From positions 66,029,035 through 66,093,034 of the forward strand of contig CM048844.1 in assembly GCA_026545765.1 (NCBI GenBank): DNA of 64,000 bases. The letters run 5' to 3'. The DNA is from Plantago major. Its lineage: Eukaryota; Streptophyta; Magnoliopsida; Lamiales; Plantaginaceae. The position numbers and the translations under genes are program-made. The notes under the pieces are model-generated. The model had not been told where the DNA came from. It ran no database searches and worked only from the letters and a program-made list of their open reading frames with translations. Positions 55,251-64,000 of the stretch are shown in pieces (within the stretch, counting starts at the first letter, position 1; each line of letters starts with the position of its first letter).

Positions 55251-55904
55251 TTCTCTTCCTTTTGGATCATCTGAGTGGGTCCTGCATTCGCCTCCTCTCC
55301 TAGAATCGCAGGACCAGATGTTATCACCCTTCTTGCTTCCTGTGCCGGTGTTGCCTCAACCTGGGAAACCACTTTATCATGGTTACAAGTGCAAGTTGTA
55401 ATAACAGTCTTCACTACTCCTGGCTTGTCAAAAGCTACCTCCACAACAAGTACTACTTATTCTCGGCAATGTGGGAGTTTACCCTTCTCTCTTTGTTGGA
55501 AGGCGCCGACCAGATCACCAAGAGTCTTCTCTAACCTCTTTTGCGATTGCTTAATGCTCTCAAACCTCTGGTCATTCTTGGGTTGATTCCATTGAGCTTC
55601 TGCACAGAACCTCTCTGATCTCTCCATGTGAGCTCTAATCTCCTGATCAGCGTTTCGTGGTGCACTAGTAGGCGGAGCCGAAAACTATCTTTGGACCTGT
55701 TGAACGGAGCTCGCCGAACGGAGCTCTTTGAATTGGAACCTCTCATGCGGAACTCCTGTGGTGCATTCTCATAGAACCACGCTGCCTGTTTTGCACCCAG
55801 CAAATGATCTCCGGAGTTGGGTTCTCCCCCATAATCTCAGGAAGTCTACACATACTAGCACCATGCCCGAAATTACCACACAGATTACATCTCTCATTAA
55901 CTGG
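55251..55904 (-). pseudogene. gag: Athila-type gag end with zinc knuckle
   Basis: Immediately beyond the solo LTR the minus strand encodes the knuckle CNLCGNFGHGASMC (CX2CX4HX4C), then a basic, Arg/Ser-rich stretch and the Val/Thr/Glu-rich linker to protease. It is the downstream part of the gag that starts at 58121. Broken. Confidence 0.75.
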
Positions 55905-55909
55905 AGCCA

Positions 55910-57305
55910 TGATGAGCTCAAATTATACTCTAAATAACTTAAGAGAATAAGTTGTAGTTGTAGACTATGCTTAACTCGGTATCGTTCTCTAGGGAATTAA
56001 TCAAACTACCACAACGAGTTAGAGTAAACAGATTGTTTGTGAGTAACAGATAAGTTTTGGATGTTTTTACTTCTAAAACACAGATTGAAACAGGAAACAG
56101 ATAAACAGGTTTGATCAAAGAGAGAAGATGAACACAGTAGTAATGATCAAGTAATGCTAATTCGTTCTAGGGCAATCATTCATATTTGTCACACGGTCGG
56201 CGTACAGAAATCAATCAATTCGATTCAACCAATTGTTCTTAGAATATATTATACTGGAGAATTCGTGAGTCGTCAATTCACGATCCTTAAACATGAACAA
56301 TTTAGAGAATTTAATACGGACTTATCGAATTGAAGGTTTTTACGAAGATTTTATACGAGACTATCCTATATGAGTGAATCCAAAACCCTAGAAACGAATA
56401 TGCCAGACTATCACATAACTACCGTGTTCGGAGTGATTTAACTACTCATGAGGGAAGCAAAGATGAAAGACGTCAAGGTATTGAATATGCCAAGCATAAA
56501 CATGGTGATAATCGCATGCAAGATCATACAATTCGATAAACAAAAGAAAACACGAATTGAAGATAAACAATAGAGAGTTATCAAAAGATTACCAAGAATT
56601 CGATATCAATGCTTCTTACAAGAGGTAAACCAAGCTCCAAGATCAATCAATCAATGTCAAATCCTAGTTCCTGAGCTTTTTTCTATGTAAATCTAGGGTA
56701 AAAGGAGTTATGTTTGAAGTCATGGTGAAAGAAATCTATTTAAAGGAGAAAAAACGAAGAGAATCCTAGTAAAATTCGACCAGGAGAACGTCCAGAAATC
56801 TGCTCTCATAAGTTCTTGCGGCGGCGAACAAAAATCCTCGCCGCTGCGCGGATGTTTTCTGCCAGCCAGATTACGACGTCCATATATTTTTCTACAGGAG
56901 GAATTTGGCTACGATTCTGGAACGAAATTTGTAGCCCTTTGAATTATATTTCCACGGCCACCGAGATCAGGTAAATAGGACTTCATATGAGAGAGTTATG
57001 TCCAAAATGGATAGACTGCTCCGTAAATCATCACTTTTGCAGGTCACGCTAAACGCCTCTCAATTCTTCGTCCGAACTCCGAATCCACTTCCGTCTTCGC
57101 CCAATTACTCTTCATTCAGAGATATATAATCAATCGCTTCACTCCGATTTTTGACCTTGGGGACCAGATAACACAAAAAATTCTACAAAACACAAACAAA
57201 GTACCAAAGCATAAAAACGTACAAAAACACTATAAAACTAAGGACAAAGACTAACAAAAGACCGCTAAAAAGGACCAAATGAGACGTTAGAATATTGTCT
57301 CATCA
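55910..57305 (-). mobile_element. Solo LTR of the Athila-type family
   Basis: A single 1396-bp LTR (plus-strand ends TGATGAGCTC and GTCTCATCA) inside the gag of the element at 49612-59609. Perfect AGCCA duplications flank it at 55905-55909 and 57306-57310. It shares long blocks with the LTRs at 49612 and 58378 but is clearly more divergent from them than they are from each other. Solo LTRs form by recombination between the two LTRs of a full element. Its palindromes (56815-56850) are few and decayed. Confidence 0.93.
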
Positions 57306-57310
57306 AGCCA

Positions 57311-58121
57311 CTGGTGCGGGGATAGTGCCAAGCATCCTCATCTCCTTAATTTGTTCTGCCAGTTCAATAGTACTAGGGCCTGGTGTTTGTTCCACGGCTT
57401 TTGCTTCAGCTCTCCTTGGTCTACCTCTAGTTCCCTTAAGCTGGGAGATGGCAGCAAGCTTCTCAAAAGCCTCATTCAATGTAGCCGGAGATGCCGTAAC
57501 GATAGAGCCATCCACGGTCATATCCACCATGTTCTGTGCTTCCCAGTCGAGTCCCTCATAGAACTTGCAGCATAAATCCATCTCACTCAACCTGTGGTGA
57601 GGGCATTCAGAGAGCAAGTTCAGGAATCGCTCCCTGGCCTCATAAAATCTCTCATCACTCATCTGCATGAACTTCTCAATCTGCACTCGAAGCTGCCTAG
57701 TCTTCTCCGCCGGATAGAACTTGTTCATAAAGGCCCTGTATAGATCATCCCAAGTAGCCAGAGAACCTTCAGGTTGATTCAATAGCCAGCTCTTTGCTTT
57801 ATCCTGCATACACATGGGAAAGACCTTCTTCCTTATTTCCTCATCAAAAACCGTTACTGTGCCTATAGTAAGCGGAATCCTAGCAATCAGCCCCTCAAAC
57901 TCCTTGAGAATCCGGATAACATCCTCATTAGGCATCCCATAATACTTAGGCATGTCATGGAAGTGATGAGACTTGATCTCCATGTTCCTAGCATTGTTAG
58001 AGAGCACAACAGCTGATCCCCCAGCCTTAATTTCACCAGGCTGCATATAGGTCCCATAAGTGATCACAGGGGTCTCAACAACACCGTTGACTCTAGGAGT
58101 ATTCTCGTTGACGTCACCCAT
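57311..58121 (-). pseudogene. gag: Athila-type gag, N-terminal and capsid part
   Basis: Starts MGDVNENTPRVNGVVETP. The capsid core has THHFHDMPKYYG-like sequence, KVFPMCMQDKAKSWLLNQ, DDLYRAFMNKFYPAEKTRQL, LSECPHHRLSEMDLCCKFYE and EKLAAISQLKGTRGRPRR. It is open for about 270 codons, the longest uninterrupted gag stretch in the window. It runs into the solo LTR. Confidence 0.85.
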
Positions 58122-58356
58122 TTCAATAGCGGCTAAGTTCTACCTTCGAAGCTGATGGTAGTGTCTATCGATCTCAGGTACTAGAGGTTGCAAAGGTGTT
58201 CCTTGCGATCTTGTACCGGGCATAAACCTGCAAAGGTTCTTCTACAAAATCAAAAACCTCGAAAAATCTTAGTTTCTGTTAGTGCAGAAATCGCAGGTAA
58301 GTAAAAAAAAAAAAGCAAATAAAATATTACACTCACACGCTACAGTAGGAATTAAT

Positions 58357-58374
58357 CCCGTGCAGCGGCGCCCA
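58357..58374 (-). other. Athila-type primer binding site
   Basis: The minus strand reads TGGGCGCCGCTGCACGGG, three bases after the 5' LTR, then ATTAATTCC. It resembles the other Athila-type PBS at 39843 but has diverged in its second half. Confidence 0.7.
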
Positions 58375-58377
58375 ATT

Positions 58378-59609
58378 TGATGTGCTCAAATTAATGCTTA
58401 GAAAACCAAGTAGCAAGCAGTTGTTATAGACAGACAAAGCTAAACCACAGAGTCATTCGCTAAGGAATTAATTAAGCTATGTAGAAGTGAGAGCAAACAG
58501 ATACTTGCGATTAACAGTTGAATGATGGTTTGGTTATACTTCTAACTAGTTTAACTAAAGCTAAGATTACGATTAACAATGAGACAAAGATGAATACAGT
58601 AGCAAGATCCAATTATGCTAATTCGAACTAGGGATAACACTCATATTTGTCACACGATCATTGTACAGCAAATCAATCAATTCGATTCAACCAATTGTTC
58701 TTAGAAAATATTATACTGGAGAAATCGTGAGTCGTCAATTCACGATCCTTAAACATGAACAATTTAGAGAATTTAATACGGACTTATCGAATTGAAGGTT
58801 TTTACGAAGATTTTATACGAGACTAACCTATATGAGTGATTTGATAAACCCTAGAACGAATATGCATAATCTTCACATACTACTGTATTCAAAGGAGTTT
58901 AGCTACTCATATTTGAGAATTGCATACAAAGATTCATGGTAAAAATCATATGAAACATAGATGATAAACTCGCATGCAATAACATACAATTCAATCGATA
59001 AGATAAAGAACGAATTGTAAAGAAGAAAGCAATGGAGAAATCAATACCAATAATCTTGATGAATAATAATCAATGAATAACCAAGCTCCAAAGATGTCTC
59101 AATGTTAATGTCTGAATCTAGGAGCTTTTCTCAAAAACTAGGTTAAAAGAAGTCTGAAAAGAAAGAATCAAAATTCTAATCTAATAAGGAAAACAAAATG
59201 CTAATCCTGCGCCTCTCGCCGTGGCGGAAGGAATAGCTCGCTACGGCTAGCCTTCTTAATCGAAAAAATATAGCTCTCGCATAATCTCGCCGCTGGCGAG
59301 CCTTCTTAATTTACAGAAGATAACCACTCGCTAAATCTCGCCGCGGCAGACTGATTTCCTCGCCGCGGTGAGCCTTCTTTCAATTTCCAGTTACAAGCTC
59401 GTAAAATCTCACCGCGGCGGACTGAATCCCTCGCCGCGGCAAGTCATGCTAAACAGCTTGTTCTCATTCAGCAAAAGACATCGATTTCTACAAAATGTAA
59501 ACAAAACACCAAAGCGTAAAATGAACTAAAAAGACTACAAAACTAAAGACAAAGACTCACAAAGACCGCTAAAAAGGACCAAATGAGACGTTAGAATATT
59601 GTCTCATCA
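58378..59609 (-). repeat. Athila-type 5' LTR (right)
   Basis: Counterpart of 49612-50880. The palindrome cluster at 59212-59450 has more copies than the left LTR, so the clusters differ in copy number between LTRs of one element. Confidence 0.9.
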
Positions 59610-59614
59610 ACAGC

Positions 59615-60266
59615 AAAGGAAAATCTATATCGTTTTTTACATAAAGCAAATCTTGGTTTTCGTTTTCCTTGTTACGCAGTTCTTTGAGCGGTATCCAGCG
59701 TCCGGCACGGACCAGTCGTCTTCATTCCGAGCCTAAACCTCCTAACGGAACAGCTACAGCACCCTTCCGGAGCAAACATTAGAGTGCCCTTTTAGGAATA
59801 GCCCTGACGACCGAACCATGAATCCTTTACAACGATCCTGTGCGCTCCGAAGCAGAGTAGCCGGAGAACGGAGTCCACTCTCCGAACCAGGCTTATGATG
59901 ATACGAAGGCATCAGTCACTTCTTCCCAGTAAGTCGAGGAAACCCTCACGGGAACCCCAGTTACTGGAAACAAGTGACTAATGCGATCGGACCGACTTAA
60001 GACGATCCGGGCACAGTAGCACTAAGATTCGGATTGTAGAAATGAACAGTAAAAACAACTCATTTCCGAAGGGCATGCCCGGGCCACCGAACAAAGGATA
60101 AGTTTGAATCTGAACCGGGTATCTCTGGTACGGAGATGTAGTCAAAGAGCTTTCTCAGACAATCCGCATCTTCCACCACAACCACTTTCTCGTTCGTGCC
60201 CATCCGCACCACAAGAAACTGGTAAATGGTGGAAGGAGTAGGCAGCCCGAGGATTTGACTCTCCGA
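59615..60266 (+). other. Tat-2 3' region, first part
   Basis: No gene supported. TCCGA- and CCGGA-rich spacer, poorly matching the Tat-1 equivalent until about 60100, where GATAAGTTTGAATC and CTCGTTC words align with 23165 onward. Confidence 0.4.
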
Positions 60267-60575
60267 AGTAACAAGTGTTTGGTAATCCCTGGAACCAGCG
60301 AGCTAGTCCGCTTCCCTGGGGCTCAAGTTGTTGATACACACTACAACCCCGGAGAAAGAAGACTAGCACGGTGATCCGAGGGGAAGTACTTCCGAAAATG
60401 ATAAATAGTGGAAGGGGCAAGCAGCTCGAGGAATTGACTTTTCGAAGTAACAAGTGTTTGGTAATCCCTGGAACCAGCAAGCTAGTCTGCTTCCCCGGGG
60501 CTCAAGTTGATACACACTACAGCCCCGGACAAAGAAGAATTGCACGGCGATCCGAGGAAGATTACTTCCGAGTGA
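60267..60575. repeat. Tat-2 tandem hairpin units (2 copies)
   Basis: Units begin GCTAGTC at 60302 and 60481, 179 bases apart, each with CCCC/TGGGGCT, a short middle, CCCCGG and AAAGAAGA. The first closes with GACTAGC (perfect arm pairing); the second is decayed. Same unit as in Tat-1 at 23341-23770. Minus-strand frames at 60142-60785 encode the shared repeat peptide. Confidence 0.72.
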
Positions 60576-60762
60576 CCCAATCTCATCATACCCAACATGG
60601 TCCGATCCAAAGGGATCTTCGGACGTCCGAAAAACCCTCCGAGACGGATTACACAGGATTGATGGAATCAACCTACTCGTTGAGATGTCCGGACCCGAGG
60701 ATCCAAATGATTTACTATAAAAGGAATGGAATGATCTGGCAAAAAGCCGTACAATCCAGGGG

Positions 60763-60802
60763 TATATATAGAAGTGAAGGACCAATCATAACTCGCCACG
60801 TG
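60763..60802 (-). promoter_or_regulatory. Antisense promoter module in Tat-2
   Basis: On the minus strand: CACGTG (60797-60802), inverted CCAAT (60782-60786), TATATATA (60763-60770). All three, and their spacing, match Tat-1. Confidence 0.6.
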
Positions 60803-60809
60803 CACCTTA

Positions 60810-61540
60810 ACCACCGGCTATAGGCTTGCGCCTGGACTTGGGCCTAACACTTAGGCCATTATTGGGACAACCCGGAGACCCTTCATTATTCTGGCCTTAT
60901 TGAATAAATAATTTCAAACTGTCGACCGATTGGATCCGTCAATCCGAGCCTCTCACGATAACTTTCGTGACAACTATGGTCCATACCGAGTTACTCAACT
61001 TTTCTACTGTGATTATTTTCTTTCTTACAACTTTTTTACAAGTTAACAAGGTTCGGAGCTCCACATCGAGTCACTACGGATCGAATAGGATTTTAACAGC
61101 CGAACTAGTCCTACTTGTTACAAATTTTGGTAAACCAATCTTATCTATACGATTAGCATTCAAAGTTAAGGCCCGGACAAACACCTTGTCCGCCAGAGCC
61201 AAAGTTGTCGATCAATTAAACAGGGTTGCCTTATTTCGGAAGCATTTGGTCTCGTTGACTCGGATCCACTGGTCGACGTCCGAACCAACGATGCTTAAGC
61301 TACTGGTTTATTTTATAACCTAAGTACGTAATGAAATACATGCATCTGAATAAGAAACAACACATGCATAGGATGAAGCCGATCTGAGCCATTGACGAGC
61401 CCGAAACAGTGCAATAAATTACCAAGTAAAAAATAATTATCCTAATCCAGATACGATAAACACTATCCATAAAAAGCAACAAAATGAAACATTGTTTCAC
61501 GGTCCGAAGACCAGAATTACAGATTTTCGGGGCATACCCC
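60810..61540. other. Tat-2 spacer between antisense modules
   Basis: No gene supported. Equivalent to 24020-24600 in Tat-1; words such as TCCGAAGACCAGA and GGGGCATACCCCGTCTTCA just before the antisense gene's 3' end are conserved. Confidence 0.4.
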
Positions 61541-61544
61541 GTCT

Positions 61545-64000
61545 TCACTCTTTTTGCTGTCCGGGCGAACCAGCTTGTGCTCCAGATGGACCTCCGATCT
61601 CTTTCTCTAGGGATGCTTGCAGGTCCACTAGCCTTTTGTCTTTGGCTTCCTGGACCAACCTTTTCTCCCTTCGGGCCCTTAATTCCTCGAGGAAGGCAGG
61701 GCATTGCTTCATCAGATCCAGAATGCGAGAGAAGCCATGGACTGGCCCGGGAAGAGTCAGCCAGTCCCGGTTGTGCTCCACATGTTCCACCAAAGGGAAA
61801 AACACACTGGACATCAATACCCGGGGCACGAAGGCCGGAAGATACGGACCACCATGGTTATACTTCTTGTCCTCTGTCTCGTCACAGACTAGCTCCACAA
61901 ACTCGCACTTGAGCAAGTCTTCGTCCAAGGCACCCTCCGGAGAAAACTCCGAGCCATCCACCTATTTGAAAGCAGTAATGCCTTCAGCTTCCAAGTCTCA
62001 GTCACTCAGGATCCACTGTGCTGAGGCCGCCCCATGGTCAGATCGCCATCCTGCCGAGCCTCGTCATACTTGGACTCAAGCATGAACTTGCAAGCGTCCG
62101 ACCCCAAGAATTCTTGGACAGCCTGTGTCCGGACCCTCAATAACTCATTGAGCATCATATCCTTGAAGGTCCGAAAGACACCGACGTACTCGTCCACGCT
62201 ATCCTGCTGCACTTTTAGATCCTTCTCGAGAGACAGGATGGCACTCTTCAGCTTCGCTGCCTCCGCTTCAGACTCCTTCTTAGAAGCAATGGCCTTCTTC
62301 AACCTTTCGGACAAGCTGACCACCCTGGACGCCTCCATCACCCGAGCAGCCTCAGCCTTGGCCAGGTCCTCCTCCATTGTGGCCCTCCGACCCGCCACCA
62401 CGGAGCACACTTGAATAGCGGCAGTGAGCTACGATATCCAATATTTTAAAATCAATAAAGATTCCGAGTCAAAGGAAGATGTAACATTTTATGAAAACCC
62501 GTAAGACCATGGTTCGAGTCACACGTACCTTCTGATGAATTGCGGATAACCCCGCAATCCAGTCCAGCCGGAGCCGCAGCCATCTGAGCCACCTCCGCGT
62601 CCATGTCCGACTCACTACTCATCTTCCCTTTGCCTTTCTTGGCAGGAGGGATTGGACCTTCGGACGGGTGCTTCTGCCCGGCCGCAGTGCTTGAACCACT
62701 GGTAGGAGGGTCCCGGGACACAGACCTCGGAGGTTTCTTCGCCCCCTTCGAGCTCGCCACCTTTCCCTTATCCGGGGTGGGCATCGCCTGAGCCTCCTCA
62801 CCCACCACAACCCTCCAAGTCTCCTCCACTCGGAAAGTGGCCGCATTCCTCGACTCGTCCATCGGAAGAACAGTGGACGTCTTGATTATCTAGGTCCGAG
62901 TGCCCTCCTCCATCTCCTTTCGTTGAGCGGCGTTCTGCTTCCGCTTTAGCTCGCGCATGGTCGACATGATGTAATAGAACAAAAAATCTGTGCATCCGAA
63001 GAACAAAAAGTTAATACACAGGAAAAATATTTTTGCGAAACAAAACAAACAATAAAGCAACAACCGACTCGGATAACACAACTACATGACCGAATGAGGA
63101 GCACTTACTCAAATCCTTCTTCCCATCACAAAAGCTTGACTCCGAAAAGCCAGCTAGGTAGGGAAGAGGCTGACAGATTAAACCTCGAAAGAAATACTTC
63201 TCCGGGTCTTGATTCTTGTGGAGAGCTTGCATCCACAATGGAATGTTCCGAGCCAGAGGCTTCCAGTCCGGCAATCTACCTCGGAAGAACATCCTCTCGA
63301 AGCGCCACTGAACCCACTCCGCCTCGGACTGACCATGTTTTAAAGCAGGCCGGACGAAGATGTACCTCTTCCACCAATTGATCCCCAAAGAAGAAAGAGG
63401 ATCCACAAAAAAAGTATATGCTTGGCGACATACCAGCGTATAAAAAAAGTCCATTCCTATTACTCAAATTTACACTAAACTATTTCCGAAAGTTGTCAAA
63501 AGTAATCGGGATGCCCTTGTATTTACACATCACCCCGAAGCATATCAAGTTCCCGAGGGAGTTGGGGATGATTTGTTGCGGACTCAACCCTATATCATTC
63601 AAAATGTCCATCAACTCGGACGCCACGGGCGAACGCCATCCACAGTGCAGACTTATCTCATGCACGCACATGTATCCGGGAGGCGGATTATAGAAGGCGT
63701 GCGACTCATCCGTAATGAGAATCTCCACGGACTCTGGAATCTCATACCTCCTCCGAAGCTCCCCCACCTCCTCGGACATCACAATCGATGGGCACGTTGG
63801 CAATGAACAATCCTCATTCAGCTCACCATCCGGATCAGGATAAGTTACATCGTCCCTTGACCGAGGAAACTTCACTCAGAATACATCTTCACCCTTTTTA
63901 CTGCCCTCAGGTAGCTCATCTTCAGTCCCGTGGTGACTCGGACCTGCTTGTCCGGCTGAGTCCCTACGGAATACATGAGTAGAAATCATCTCTTCCTCAT
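61545..64000 (-). CDS. Tat-2 antisense gene, partial
   Basis: Counterpart of the Tat-1 antisense gene, entering from the right edge. Blocks at 63480-63875 (ESHAFYNPPPGYMCVHEISL, DILNDIGLSPQQIIPNSLGN), 63011-63454 (FYTLVCRQAYTFFVDPLSSL), 62452-62862 (basic Lys/Pro-rich), 62006-62410 (coiled coil, SLSERLKKAIASKKESEAEA) and 61545-61961. About 85% of residues agree with Tat-1 over the conserved domain. GT and AG borders between blocks coincide in the two copies. The 5' end lies outside the window. Confidence 0.72.

Larger units (their letters stand above)
49612..59609 (-). mobile_element. Athila-type gag-protease element with extra gene
   Basis: A 10-kb minus-strand element with LTRs 49612-50880 and 58378-59609 and a perfect 5-bp duplication ACAGC. 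Minus-strand order is PBS, gag, zinc knuckle, protease, a palindrome-rich spacer, an extra gene with its own TATA box, a conserved 3' tail and PPT. No RT, RNase H or integrase is seen. It is related to, but a different subfamily from, 38571-44363. A solo LTR of the same family sits in its gag (55910-57305). The two LTRs agree very closely by eye (about 96-98% outside the palindrome cluster), so this is one of the youngest insertions here. Broken in a few places. Confidence 0.88.
45752..64000 (+). mobile_element. Second Tat-type element (Tat-2), partial
   Basis: Same family as Tat-1. It begins inside protease and continues through RT, both RNase H domains, integrase and the 3' region with antisense gene, then leaves the window. 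It is interrupted by the minus-strand Athila-type element (49612-59609), flanked by ACAGC on both sides (49607-49611 and 59610-59614). LTRs, PBS and gag are not in view. Broken in several places. Confidence 0.9.

Noticed and set aside
61492-62414. Long plus-strand frames opposite the Tat-2 antisense gene
   Set aside because: They are shadows of the minus-strand coding blocks, rich in Ser/Pro/Arg, and are not conserved at the matching Tat-1 positions, whereas the minus-strand reading is.
1-64000. tRNA or rRNA genes
   Set aside because: The only tRNA-like matches are the 12-20 base primer binding sites next to LTRs. No cloverleaf or rRNA signature was seen by reading; a tRNAscan-type search would settle it.

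Overview
The window is repeat-rich, gene-poor DNA from a flowering plant, probably a eudicot. No host protein-coding gene, tRNA, rRNA, snoRNA or CRISPR array could be supported. About 85-90% of it is LTR retrotransposon sequence, nested up to three deep. The assignment to plants rests on Ty3/gypsy Tat-type elements with a second RNase H and an antisense gene, Athila-type elements, a large SIRE/Maximus-type Ty1/copia element, a chromodomain integrase fragment, an L1-type LINE end with a plant RNase H domain, and hAT, Mutator and Stowaway-like DNA elements. All retroelements are treated as fossils.

Layout. (1) 213-30335: remnant of a chromodomain Ty3/gypsy element (minus strand). Its LTR is split by a Tat element (Tat-1, 242-29640, plus strand, perfect GTAAG target duplication). 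Tat-1 is itself split by a 16-kb copia element (2502-18520, minus strand). (2) 30330-35935: a patchwork of a LINE 3' end with poly(A), a 36-bp inverted LTR scrap, a 532-bp hAT-type non-autonomous element with an 8-bp target duplication, a 1.16-kb element with long terminal inverted repeats (Mutator-like), an old LINE relic and a Stowaway-like fragment. (3) 35936-45678: a minus-strand gypsy element with about 2-kb LTRs that carries gag and no pol (TR-GAG type). It is split by an Athila-type element with gag and protease only (38571-44363, plus strand). (4) 45752-64000: a second Tat copy (Tat-2, plus strand, left part missing, running off the right edge). It is split by another Athila-type gag-protease element (49612-59609, minus strand, perfect ACAGC duplication), which itself holds a solo LTR (55910-57305, perfect AGCCA duplication).

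The most interesting signals are accessory. Three unrelated lineages (Tat, copia, Athila-type) each carry an extra gene outside gag-pol, each with its own TATA box and splice-like signals. In Tat the extra gene is antisense and is conserved between both copies. Both Tat copies also hold tandem units that fold as hairpins, with one compensatory change between units, and a second antisense promoter module with identical spacing. The Athila-type elements are peppered with a perfect 14-bp palindrome, CTCGCCGCGGCGAG, in roughly 30 intact or decayed copies. The copia element has four tandem stem-loops directly after pol. Statements on age and identity come from reading aligned stretches by eye and are rough.
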